DNA from: Actinomycetota bacterium | GTDB lineage: Bacteria > Actinomycetota > Actinomycetes > Mycobacteriales > Micromonosporaceae | Assembly (NCBI GenBank): GCA_005885555.1 | Contig: VAWN01000078.1 | Coordinates: 1-33,910 of the forward strand | Direction of reading: 5' to 3' | Length of the DNA stretch: 33,910 bases | Shown: in pieces, positions 1-7,190 of the stretch | Layout: each line of letters begins with the position of its first letter | Position numbering within the stretch: position 1 is the stretch's first letter | The notes under the pieces: generated by a model | Database searches by the model: none | What the model saw: only the letters and a program-made list of their open reading frames with translations | Told to the model about the DNA's origin: nothing | Position numbers and translations under genes: made by a program

Positions 1-532
1 CGTGCGGATGGTCGGCGACGCGGTACAGCAGTTCAAGGGCGAGCGGGCCGAGGAGGAACCCGAGGTGAAGATCGACCTGCCGGTCGACGCGCACCTGCCC
101 ACCGAGTACATCGGCGTCGAGCGGCTGCGCCTGGAGATGTACCGCAAGCTCGCCTCCGCCCGCGACACCGCCACGCTCGACGAGGCGGTCACCGAGATGC
201 GCGACCGGTACGGCGAACCACCGGCCGAGGTGGCCAACCTCGTGGCGGTGGCCCGGTTCCGGCTGCTCGCCAAGTCGTACGGGTTGACCGACGTGTCGTT
301 GCAGGGCCGGCACATCCGGTTCTCCCCGCTGCCGTTGCCGGACTCGAAACAGTTGCGGCTCAAGCGGTTCTACCCCGACGCGGTGTTCAAGCCGGCCACC
401 GACCAGGTGTCGGTACCCCGGCCGACGACCCGCCGCGTCGGCGGGGAACCGTTGCGCGACACGGCATTGCTGGACTGGTGTGCCGAGCTCCTCACTCAGG
501 TACTGAGTACGACCGCTCCCCAACCCAGGTAG
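1..532 (+). CDS. mfd: Mfd transcription-repair coupling factor, C-terminal part
   Basis: This is the 3' end of Mfd, the ATP-dependent translocase that removes RNA polymerase stalled at DNA lesions and recruits UvrA. Only about 176 of roughly 1,150-1,200 residues are present and the gene runs off the left edge. The visible part matches the C-terminal TRCF domain: the stretches EVKIDLPVDAHLPTEYI, RLEMYRKLA and MRDRYGEPP are typical of the family. The reading frame is intact to its TAG stop. The genes that usually follow in actinobacteria (SurA-like lipoprotein, mazG, eno) do follow, but only after about 3 kb of accessory genes. Identification is from recalled family sequence. Confidence 0.95.
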   Translation, partial: VRMVGDAVQQFKGERAEEEPEVKIDLPVDAHLPTEYIGVERLRLEMYRKLASARDTATLDEAVTEMRDRYGEPPAEVANLVAVARFRLLAKSYGLTDVSLQGRHIRFSPLPLPDSKQLRLKRFYPDAVFKPATDQVSVPRPTTRRVGGEPLRDTALLDWCAELLTQVLSTTAPQPR

Positions 533-540
533 CCGGCCGG

Positions 541-713
541 GAACACCTCGCTGATGTCGACGCCGACGCCACCGGTACCGAACCGGTCCGCCCACCGGCA
601 TGGCAGCTCGCTTTGCCGCACGCGAGGTCCAGCAGCCGCTGTCCGGGTACCAGCCGACACACGGTACCCCGCAGCATCAGCTTGTCCTCGGTGAACGGGT
701 TGAGGATCCGGTG
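541..713 (-). pseudogene. Remnant of a class I SAM-dependent methyltransferase, frameshifted and truncated
   Basis: Read leftwards from 713 the frame gives HRILNPFTEDKL, then LVPGQRLLDLACGK, the SAM-binding motif I of a class I methyltransferase. At about 611 the frame breaks: GGCAAA is followed by GCGAG where GGCGAG is expected. The next frame resumes with CRWADRFGTGGVGVDISEVF, the normal continuation including the acidic residue of motif II. One missing G explains the shift. Homology stops at about 541, just beyond the mfd stop, so some three quarters of the usual 250 residues are gone. No start codon lies between the stop at 759 and the homologous part. Unlike its neighbours the fragment carries three GGTACC sites in 170 bp. 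Confidence 0.75.
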
Positions 714-758
714 CCCCGGTATTGCTGGACTGGAGCGCGGAAATGCTGTCCCAGGTCC

Positions 759-917
759 TCAGCGGACAGGGCGCCTGGCGTCTCGCACGGCGCAGTCTGG
801 ACAGCACAGCGTCGCGCCGCAGACAGTGCACCAGCGGCGGGACTTGCAGTACGTGACGAAACCGGCGACGAATCCGATGACCAGCGCTGCCGTCATGCCA
901 ACAGCAAGAAGACTCAC
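759..917 (-). CDS. 52-residue membrane-anchored double-CxxC zinc-ribbon protein
   Basis: Short gene starting at GTG 917, whose GTGA overlaps the stop of the upstream dioxygenase, so translation is probably coupled. The product begins VSLLAVGMTAALVIGFVAGF, one hydrophobic segment, followed by a ribbon with the pairs CTVC and CPDC plus two further cysteines, and a basic tail ending RRPVR. A single-pass membrane protein with a small cytoplasmic zinc knuckle is the natural reading. ATG 896 is an alternative start but would give up the overlap and part of the membrane segment. I know of no function. The methyltransferase remnant follows in the same frame after the stop, so the three were probably once an operon. 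Confidence 0.6.
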   Translation of the reverse strand: MSLLAVGMTAALVIGFVAGFVTYCKSRRWCTVCGATLCCPDCAVRDARRPVR

Positions 918-1696
918 GGCGTTGACCTGAACTCGGTAGCCGCCGCTGGTTCACGTCTTCCGGCGAACCCAGGCGCCAATCGGTGTTCGGACAGAGGGTC
1001 ACCGATCAAGCGCAACATCATCCGGTCTCCGGCGAAGCGGCGCCGTCCGTGCAGCCACCGGTCGTTAAGCAGGATGTACCCTTGGCCGACCGCGAGGTCG
1101 AGTGTGGTGGCGCGCTGGCGCAGCAATTCCCGAAGCTTGCCCACGTACAGGGATGCGGCGGGTGAGAAGCGGATCAGACCGTCGAACCGCAGCCGCACGG
1201 TAACCCGATGGTCGTCCCGCTCCTCGAAGACCGAGCCCAGGTATCCCGATCCGCCACCGAAGTAGGCCGAGCGTGGTTCTCGCAGAGCGTCGAGCATCCC
1301 TGGCTCGAATTCAGCGATCTCGCGGTACAGCCCACACCCGTCGACCAGCACGCTCTGGCCGCCGGACCGCGGCTGCCGAACACAGGTCATCATGAGGATC
1401 CGCGGCGGCTCGGCAACGGCTGACCCGTCGGTGTGTGGCGCCAGTTCCCGCTCGCTGAACCCGGCCAGGCTGCCCGTTGCGGTCGGGAACCGGCGCTCGA
1501 TGGTGGTCACGCCCTCCCCGTCGCTGTCTCGATGGACCCTGGTTGTCATCAGGCGCTGACCAGCGCGCAGTAACGCGGCTCGATCGCCCACGCCGGAGAA
1601 GACCGCCATGCCTTGCCGCCGCAGCGCGTCAACAATCCGAGATGCGCCGGCCGGGTCGCGAAGATCGAGTCGCGTAAGGTCAGGTATGTCGTTCAC
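914..1696 (-). CDS. TauD/TfdA-family Fe(II)/2-oxoglutarate dioxygenase
   Basis: A 260-residue protein with the double-stranded beta-helix signature of 2-oxoglutarate oxygenases: the HxD pair H88-D90 (HTDGSA), the distal histidine H216 in NDRWLHGRRR, and arginines R225/R229 after it that would bind the 2-oxoglutarate carboxylate. Such enzymes couple decarboxylation of 2-oxoglutarate to oxidation of a small molecule or carrier-bound amino acid; the substrate cannot be told. ATG 1696 has a good Shine-Dalgarno sequence (GGAGGTG, about 7 nt upstream). Leu42 is encoded by TTA (1571-1573), one of three TTA codons I found in the window, so expression may depend on tRNA-Leu(UAA). It is divergent from the NUDIX gene. 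Confidence 0.85.
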   Translation of the reverse strand: MNDIPDLTRLDLRDPAGASRIVDALRRQGMAVFSGVGDRAALLRAGQRLMTTRVHRDSDGEGVTTIERRFPTATGSLAGFSERELAPHTDGSAVAEPPRILMMTCVRQPRSGGQSVLVDGCGLYREIAEFEPGMLDALREPRSAYFGGGSGYLGSVFEERDDHRVTVRLRFDGLIRFSPAASLYVGKLRELLRQRATTLDLAVGQGYILLNDRWLHGRRRFAGDRMMLRLIGDPLSEHRLAPGFAGRREPAAATEFRSTP

Positions 1697-1857
1697 CGGT
1701 CACCTCCGGTTGGATGCGGGCCGTCGCCTTCACCGTGGCGGCGCCAACCACACAGATCAAGTGACGGATTGTCAGCCCTCGCCGAGCCGGCGACCACTGA
1801 TCGGCGTGCTACGTTCCCCGGGACAGCCGCACCTTGCACCGCCCGAAGGGACCACCC

Positions 1858-2271
1858 GTGGGATACCAGCCGCAGCTGTTTCCGGTCTCCGTTAAAGGCG
1901 TCGTGATCCGCGACGGCCGGGTCCTGTTGCTGCGTAACGAACGGGATGAGTGGGAGCTTCCCGGTGGGAAGCTGGAACTCGGCGAGGATCCGGCAGGCTG
2001 TGTGGCGCGGGAGATCACCGAGGAGGTCGGTTGGGCGGTGACAACCGGTCCGATCCTTGACGCCTGGCAGTACCACATCCGGGAAGGCGTGGACGTACTG
2101 ATCGTCACGTACGGCTGCTACACCGCCAGCGTCGCCCCGCCCGTCATCAGCAACGAACACAAGGAAGTTGGCCTGTTCACGGCCAGCGAAGCGACCGACT
2201 TGCGAATGCCCGGGGGCTACAAGAAGTCCGTCGCTGCCTGGTACGCGCGGATCGGCTCTCCCGCCAGATAG
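1858..2271 (+). CDS. NUDIX hydrolase
   Basis: A protein of about 137 residues with a perfect Nudix box (G, five residues, E, seven residues, then REITEEVGW), which binds the divalent metals used to hydrolyse nucleoside diphosphates linked to another group. The flanking beta strands (VKGVVIRDGRVLLLRN and WELPGGKLELGE) fit the fold. I prefer GTG 1858 because GAAGGG lies about 7 nt upstream; the TTG at 1834 would extend the N-terminus by eight residues. The stop is 12 bp from the next gene, an XRE regulator with the same strand and style, so the two probably form an operon. The substrate is unknown; NUDIX-XRE pairs are frequent in actinomycetes. Confidence 0.9.
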   Translation: MGYQPQLFPVSVKGVVIRDGRVLLLRNERDEWELPGGKLELGEDPAGCVAREITEEVGWAVTTGPILDAWQYHIREGVDVLIVTYGCYTASVAPPVISNEHKEVGLFTASEATDLRMPGGYKKSVAAWYARIGSPAR

Positions 2272-2283
2272 CGGAAGGTCAAG

Positions 2284-3546
2284 ATGCGTTGCCAGGCATG
2301 TGGATCCACGGTCAGCCAATGGAGCGGCTCACCGCAGTGCCCTGCCTGTCACGCTGTCTCCGGCGCGGCGCTTCCTCTTCCGGACCAACGCCGATCGCAC
2401 TCCGCCTTGTGGCTATGGACCAGCGACCACGCTCGCGCAGCCTTGGCGACGGGTGACCTCGCTGTCATCGTCCGCGCCTACCGCGCAGCGACGGGCGCCA
2501 GCCAGCGCCAGCTCGCCGGACTACTCGGCTACGACCCCACCTATATTTCCATGATCGAAACCGGCCGACGTCAAATCAACGATGTGGCCGCTCGGCTTCG
2601 GATCGCCCGACATCTCGGGGTACCGCCCCACGCGCTGGGCATCAGCGACCCTGAAGACGCCGACTTCAAAGCGATGCTCCAGTTCGGCGCGTCCACCATC
2701 CGGCTCGCCGTCCTCGCCCGACAGGCCGGCCACGGAGCGGAGGCCGTCAACGAACTTTGGCCCCTCGTGACCCGCTTGGAAACCCGGGTAGCCGAGGGCC
2801 ATACAGAACGCGACGTCCTGCTCCTCCTGACACGCGCACGCGCCGAACTAGGCGCCTCCCTCGGCTACGTCCTCCCCGAAGAACGACTTGCGAGTGCCGC
2901 AAGGTGGACCGGACGGGCGCTACGGCTCGCCGAACGGCTCGACCAGCAAGAGCTGCTCATCTTGGCACTACGAGTCCACGGCAATGAACTGCGCAAGATC
3001 GACCACGTTGGCGGTGCCGTGAGTCACCTGGAGCACGCTGCCCAGCTCGCCTCCGACAGGGCCCGCGGCGCCGTGCTCGTGCAACTGGCCCGGGCGGTTG
3101 GAGAACTCGGCGACCCGGCACGATTCGACCGCACCATCGACAGCGCTTGGCGATTCGCCGGGAGCAGCAATGCCGAGGCCCTCGCCAGCCGGTATGCGGT
3201 AACCGAGGTGCATCTTCGTGGGCTCATGCGTACCGGACGACCACGACAGGCGATGAACATGCTCGCCGGAACCTCGTTGCCTTCCGTCGCGACCCCACCT
3301 CAATGGCAAGCCATGCTGCAGGTCACCGTCGGCGAAGTGCTCCTCGCAGGTGCCGACCTACTCCAGGCGGCAACGGCCTTCCGGAGCGCGATTGTCATCG
3401 CCGAACGCCATCGACTGCCTCACCAGATCCAACGCATCGTTCGGACAGGTGGTCGGGGTCTCCCTGCAGTCCATGATGTCGCCCGACAAGCGCTGGACCG
3501 GCTTATGCGAGGGTATCCCGCTGACCGGCCGGCGGGCGGGGCATGA
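2284..3546 (+). CDS. XRE-family regulator with N-terminal zinc ribbon and helical repeat domain
   Basis: A 420-residue protein. Residues 3-22 hold two cysteine pairs (CQAC, CPAC), a likely zinc ribbon. Around residues 60-120 is a lambda-repressor-type helix-turn-helix (ASQRQLAGLLGYDPTYISMIETGRRQ). The rest is alpha-helical and alanine/leucine-rich and resembles a tetratricopeptide sensor domain. ATG 2284 is preceded by GGAAGG. Regulators of this layout often respond to a small ligand or peptide; no ligand can be inferred. It probably controls the neighbouring NUDIX and dioxygenase genes. Codon choice here includes more A/T-ending codons than the housekeeping genes, and the gene holds only one GGTACC (about 2618), consistent with acquisition. 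Confidence 0.85.
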   Translation: MRCQACGSTVSQWSGSPQCPACHAVSGAALPLPDQRRSHSALWLWTSDHARAALATGDLAVIVRAYRAATGASQRQLAGLLGYDPTYISMIETGRRQINDVAARLRIARHLGVPPHALGISDPEDADFKAMLQFGASTIRLAVLARQAGHGAEAVNELWPLVTRLETRVAEGHTERDVLLLLTRARAELGASLGYVLPEERLASAARWTGRALRLAERLDQQELLILALRVHGNELRKIDHVGGAVSHLEHAAQLASDRARGAVLVQLARAVGELGDPARFDRTIDSAWRFAGSSNAEALASRYAVTEVHLRGLMRTGRPRQAMNMLAGTSLPSVATPPQWQAMLQVTVGEVLLAGADLLQAATAFRSAIVIAERHRLPHQIQRIVRTGGRGLPAVHDVARQALDRLMRGYPADRPAGGA

Positions 3547-3588
3547 GACAGTGGCGGACGGTTGATGTCGACCTGACCGGAGGTACCC

Positions 3589-4239
3589 ATGCCGCGCCGC
3601 CTGCTCGCCGCCGCCGTCGCTGGCGCGCTCGCCGTCACGGGCCTCGCCGGCTGCCGTGAGGTACCCACCGTGGCGGCCTACGTCGGCGGCGCGCAGCTGA
3701 CCAACGCCCAGGTCGAGAACATGCTGAACCAGTTCGAGGCGGACGTGCGTTCCAGCAAGGCCGCAGACATCCGCGAGATCATCGTCCGCGACTTCGTCCT
3801 CAACCAGCTGTCCCGCCAGCTGGCCAAGGAGCATGGCATCACGATCCCGGCCACCGACACCGGCCAGCCGGCGCCGCTCGCCGCCGTCCGCTTGGAGGCG
3901 GACGAGCAGGCGGCCTTCAACGCGATCCAGCACCTCGGCACCCCGCAGCCGCCGAGCGAGGCGGACCGCCGCGAGGTGTGGGAGAGCCTGGTGGCCCAGC
4001 AGAAGGTCGACCCGGGCGACTACAACGCCGACCATGACAGGATCGACTCACCGGAGCTGCAGCAGGCGCTGGGCCTGCGCGTCGTATTGAAGGACGCGCT
4101 GAACCGGTACCAGGTGAGCGTGAACCCGCGGTACCAGCCGCTCGCCCTGCCGGTACCGCTCACCGTCGGCGGCACCGGCGCCGTCGTCTTCCTGCCGCTC
4201 GACACGGCTCCGTCCGCGGTGGTCGACCAGCAGGGTTGA
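3589..4239 (+). CDS. SurA N-terminal-like lipoprotein
   Basis: A 216-residue exported lipoprotein: basic start MPRR, a hydrophobic stretch, and the lipobox LAGC with the lipidated cysteine at residue 22. The mature part begins with VAAYVGGAQLTNAQVENML, the pattern of the SurA/trigger-factor chaperone N-domain (an exposed 'inherently my protein is X, export it' fold), followed by helices. No prolyl-isomerase domain is evident. It probably helps fold exported proteins outside the membrane, which is inference. The ATG is preceded by GGAGG at good spacing. In actinobacteria this gene commonly sits between mfd and mazG; here mazG follows after 3 bp, so they are co-transcribed. Confidence 0.8.
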   Translation: MPRRLLAAAVAGALAVTGLAGCREVPTVAAYVGGAQLTNAQVENMLNQFEADVRSSKAADIREIIVRDFVLNQLSRQLAKEHGITIPATDTGQPAPLAAVRLEADEQAAFNAIQHLGTPQPPSEADRREVWESLVAQQKVDPGDYNADHDRIDSPELQQALGLRVVLKDALNRYQVSVNPRYQPLALPVPLTVGGTGAVVFLPLDTAPSAVVDQQG

Positions 4240-4242
4240 CCG

Positions 4243-5169
4243 ATGCCCGCGCGGATCGTCCTGCTGGTCACCTCGCCGCGGCTGCCCGCGGGGTTGCTCA
4301 GTGCGGCGGCGTGGGACCTCGTCCGCGGTACCCCCGTCTTCGCGGCCGCGCAGAGCGGGCAGACCGCGGCCCTGGCGGCGGCGGGGGTTTCCGTGACGGT
4401 CACCGACCGCCCGGTCGACGACCTGCTCGCGGCCGGTGACGCGGTCTGGCTGGCCGGCCCGGCCGGCGACCAGGACCTTGCCCGGAAGCTGGGCCTGCGG
4501 CTGGCCCGCGAGCCCGGCCTGGCCGAGCTTGAGCTGATGTACGGGTCGTGGGACCCGCCCGGCGCCCGGCTGCTGGACGCGGTGACCGTGATGGACCGGT
4601 TGCGCTCGCCGGGCGGCGACCCGTGGAAGCGCGAGCAGACCCACCAGAGCCTGGCCGAGTACCTCCTCGAAGAGGCGTACGAGGCCTACGACGCCATCAT
4701 GGCGGCCGACTACGCGGCGCTGCGCGAGGAGCTCGGCGACGTGCTGCTGCAGGTGGTGCTGCACGCGCGGCTGGCCGAGGAGCTGCCCGACGGCCGGGCG
4801 TGGAACGTCGACGACGTGGCCGGCGACCTGGTCGACAAGATGGTCCGGCGCAACCCGCACGTGTTCGGCGATGCGGCGGTGCGCGACATCGACGACATCA
4901 TGGCGCAGTGGCAACGCATCAAGAACGAGGAGAAGCCGCGCGATTCGGTCCTGGACGGCGTCCCGCTGTCCCAGCCGGCGCTGGCGCTGGCGGCGAAGGT
5001 GCTCGCCCGGGTCCGCGAGGCCGGGCTGACGGTCCCGCTGCCGGCCGGTGGCGGGCTGGGGGAGCGGCTGCTGCGCGCGGTCGCCGAGGCGGGCGCCGAC
5101 GCCGAGGGCGCGCTGCGGGCCGCGGTGCTCGCCTATGCCGAATCGGTACGGGCGGCGGAGCGCGCCTGA
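4243..5169 (+). CDS. mazG: MazG nucleoside triphosphate pyrophosphohydrolase
   Basis: MazG hydrolyses NTPs and dNTPs to monophosphates plus pyrophosphate, helping to clean the nucleotide pool. The MazG domain covers roughly residues 100-235: CPW-like start (GGDPWKREQTHQSL), the metal-binding helices EYLLEEAYEAYDAI and LREELGDVLLQVV with the ExxE and ExxxD acids, and NPHVFGDAAV. The first 90 residues form the N-terminal extension usual in actinobacterial MazG. The C-terminus (LALAAKVLARVREAGL) is also family-like. The start is 3 bp after the lipoprotein stop. Gene order matches M. tuberculosis mfd-mazG (Rv1020-Rv1021). Confidence 0.93.
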   Translation: MPARIVLLVTSPRLPAGLLSAAAWDLVRGTPVFAAAQSGQTAALAAAGVSVTVTDRPVDDLLAAGDAVWLAGPAGDQDLARKLGLRLAREPGLAELELMYGSWDPPGARLLDAVTVMDRLRSPGGDPWKREQTHQSLAEYLLEEAYEAYDAIMAADYAALREELGDVLLQVVLHARLAEELPDGRAWNVDDVAGDLVDKMVRRNPHVFGDAAVRDIDDIMAQWQRIKNEEKPRDSVLDGVPLSQPALALAAKVLARVREAGLTVPLPAGGGLGERLLRAVAEAGADAEGALRAAVLAYAESVRAAERA

Positions 5170-5174
5170 TCGGG

Positions 5175-5187
5175 TAGGTTCGCCGGT
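5175..5187 (+). promoter_or_regulatory. Leaderless-type -10 element of the DUF885 gene
   Basis: TAGGTT at 5175-5180 lies 7 nt before ATG 5188, the spacing at which transcription would begin at or next to the start codon. No Shine-Dalgarno sequence is present. A convincing -35 box is not visible. Confidence 0.45.
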
Positions 5188-6807
5188 ATGCCAGCGCAGT
5201 TCGTACCCCTCGCCGAGCGCATCGTCGACGCCCTGCTCGACTTCAGCCCGGACATCGCCCGGTTCGCCGGCGACCACCGGTACGACGACCGGCTGCCGGA
5301 CTTCTCGCCCGGCGCGGTGGCCCGCGACGTCGACATGCTGCGCGAGGCGTCGGCCGCACTGTCCCAAGTGGACGATGACGAGCTGCACCCGCAGGAGCGG
5401 GTGGACCACGCGATCCTGCTCGCCACGGTGGAGCGGGAGCTGTTCGAGTACACCGAGATCCGCGAGCACGAGTGGAATCCGTTGGTGCACAACCCCGGGC
5501 CGCTGCTGTACGCGCTGATCGCCCGGCCGTTCGCCCCGCCGGACCAGCGGCTGGTGAGCCTGGCCGGCCGGCTCGACGCGATACCGGACGCGCTGGCGAC
5601 CGCCCGTGCGGTACTCGTCGACTGCCCGCGCATCCACCTGGAGACCGCGGTCGGGCAGTTCGCCGGTACCGCGTCGCTGATCCGCCACCAGGTACCCGAA
5701 CTGCTCGCCGAGGCACCGGAGCTGGCCGGCCGGGTCACCGCGGCCGGCGACCAGGCGATCGCGGCGCTCGCCGAGTTCGGCGGCTGGCTGCGCGACCGGC
5801 TGGCCGACGAGAAGCCGGGCCGGGATCCGCGGCTGGGCCGGCCGTTGTGGGAGGCGCGGCTGTGGCACACGCTGGACACCGAGCTGACCGCGGCCGCGGT
5901 GCTGTCCCGCGCGTGGGCCACTCTCGACCGGGTCGGTGGCGAGCTGCGTGAGTCGGCTGCGCAGTTCCTCGGCGGGCCGGCTGACGACGGTACCGTCAAG
6001 GCGGCGCTGGACCGGCTCGGCGACGACCATCCCGACAACGCGTCCATTGTGGAGCTTGCCCGGGTGGCGCTGCGCGAGACGACCGGGTTCGTCGCCGGGC
6101 ACGGCCTGGTGTCCCTTGTGGACGATCCCTGCGTGGTGCAGGAGATGCCGGAGTTCGCCCGGGGTGTCGCGGTGGCATACTGCAGCCCGCCCGGCCCGCT
6201 GGAGACCGCCGACGTACCGACGTTCTACTCCATCGCGCCGACCCCGGCCGACTGGCCGGCGGAGCGGGTCGAGTCGTTCTACCGCGAGTACAACAACCAC
6301 ATGGTCCGCAACCTGACGGTGCACGAGGCGATGCCGGGCCACTACCTCCAGCTCGCCCACTCGCGCCGGTACCGGGGCAGCACCCGGGCCCGCGCGCTCG
6401 GCTTCTCCGGCACGTTCGTCGAGGGCTGGGCGGTGTACGCCGAGGAACTGATGGCGCGGTACGGCTTCGGTGGGGTACCGGTCCGCCTGCAACAGTTGAA
6501 GATGCAGCTGCGCATGGCGCTCAACGCGGTGCTCGACCAGCTGGTGCACTGCGACGGGCTCGCCGAGGCGGATGCGATGGCGCTGATGACCGGGCGCGCG
6601 TTCCAGGAGGAGGGCGAGGCGGCCGGCAAGTGGCGCCGGGCACTGCTCACCTCGACGCAGCTGTCCACCTACTTCGTCGGGTACAGCGAGGTGGCCGAGA
6701 TTTCGCGCGCCCGGCCGGCCGAAGTGCGGTTGCAGGAGTGGCATGACGCGATGCTCGCGCACGGTTCCCCGCCACCGCGGCACGTCCGGAACCTGTTGGC
6801 TGTCTGA
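5188..6807 (+). CDS. DUF885-family putative metallocarboxypeptidase
   Basis: A 539-residue protein of the DUF885 family, members of which are treated as zinc-dependent carboxypeptidases. The expected zinc site HEAMPGH spans residues 379-385 (two histidines and a catalytic glutamate), and the third ligand region FVEGWAVYAEEL follows about 30 residues later. The N-terminal half is helical and includes the family-typical DFSPDIARFAGDHRYDDRLPD. No signal peptide is visible, so it should act in the cytoplasm. The start is 18 bp after mazG, yet a leaderless promoter element lies directly upstream, so it may be read both with mazG and alone. The physiological substrate is unknown. Confidence 0.88.
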   Translation: MPAQFVPLAERIVDALLDFSPDIARFAGDHRYDDRLPDFSPGAVARDVDMLREASAALSQVDDDELHPQERVDHAILLATVERELFEYTEIREHEWNPLVHNPGPLLYALIARPFAPPDQRLVSLAGRLDAIPDALATARAVLVDCPRIHLETAVGQFAGTASLIRHQVPELLAEAPELAGRVTAAGDQAIAALAEFGGWLRDRLADEKPGRDPRLGRPLWEARLWHTLDTELTAAAVLSRAWATLDRVGGELRESAAQFLGGPADDGTVKAALDRLGDDHPDNASIVELARVALRETTGFVAGHGLVSLVDDPCVVQEMPEFARGVAVAYCSPPGPLETADVPTFYSIAPTPADWPAERVESFYREYNNHMVRNLTVHEAMPGHYLQLAHSRRYRGSTRARALGFSGTFVEGWAVYAEELMARYGFGGVPVRLQQLKMQLRMALNAVLDQLVHCDGLAEADAMALMTGRAFQEEGEAAGKWRRALLTSTQLSTYFVGYSEVAEISRARPAEVRLQEWHDAMLAHGSPPPRHVRNLLAV

Positions 6808-6822
6808 ACGGCCGACCACGAC

Positions 6823-6838
6823 TACCCCCCTAGGGGTA
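6823..6838. promoter_or_regulatory. CsoR-like palindromic operator
   Basis: TACCCC-CCTA-GGGGTA is a perfect 6-bp inverted repeat with a 4-bp centre, 15 bp after the DUF885 stop and 350 bp before the peroxidase gene. Its form resembles the G/C-rich operators of the CsoR/RcnR family of metal-sensing repressors, as I recall them. A TATGGT at 6865-6870 could be a downstream -10. It might instead be a short terminator hairpin, although no T tract follows. No csoR gene is in the window. Confidence 0.35.
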
Positions 6839-6961
6839 AGGCGTCGATGTGCGTCTATTGACGCTATGGTGAAACGCAACCGACCATGACCCAAGGCGCC
6901 GTCACGCTCCGCGAGCGGCAGGGAGACTGAATGGCCGGACTTTGCTGTGCAATGCCCCATG

Positions 6962-6981
6962 TGTGACTCACAGTTAGTCAC
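6962..6981. promoter_or_regulatory. Overlapping palindromes upstream of the heme peroxidase
   Basis: TGTGACTCACA (6962-6972) is a perfect palindrome with a one-base centre, and GTGACT (6963-6968) also pairs with AGTCAC (6976-6981) across 7 bp. Two alternative dyads sharing one arm suggest a regulator site. The 383-bp stretch 6808-7190 has no plausible gene and appears to be the leader and promoter region of the peroxidase. Confidence 0.35.
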
Positions 6982-7047
6982 GTCTGGGTACTTCGCGTAG
7001 TGGGAATGCCGGTCGCGTCCGCGACTGGGAGCTAGCGCGCCGTGTAG

Positions 7048-7066
7048 CGGGAAGTCCCCCTTCCCG
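7048..7066 (+). other. Hairpin in the presumed 5' leader of the peroxidase gene
   Basis: CGGGAAG (7048-7054) and CTTCCCG (7060-7066) form a perfect 7-bp stem with a TCCCC loop, 125 bp before the peroxidase start. It may stabilise the leader or be an attenuator; there is no T tract. Confidence 0.35.
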
Positions 7067-7190
7067 GCACACCTCCATCCCCCGTCTCCTTCAGGCCGAC
7101 CTGAGTACGGCGGCCTTTGACATTCATGGACGCCGGTCCCTGCGAAGCGAACCTGCGGAGAGGGAGACAGCGTCCGTCCCCGGAGGGAAC

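Noticed and set aside
478-930. A 150-codon plus-strand frame after mfd
   Set aside because: It overlaps the methyltransferase remnant and the zinc-ribbon gene on the other strand and has no domain-like sequence.
1762-1774. TGACGGATTGTCA as an operator between the divergent dioxygenase and NUDIX genes
   Set aside because: Only four base pairs of symmetry (TGAC/GTCA), too short to separate from chance.
4048-6981. A 977-codon open frame on the minus strand
   Set aside because: It is antisense to mazG and DUF885, both clearly genuine. Its composition (runs of R, G, H, V, Q) is the mirror of high-GC coding DNA, with no recognisable domain.
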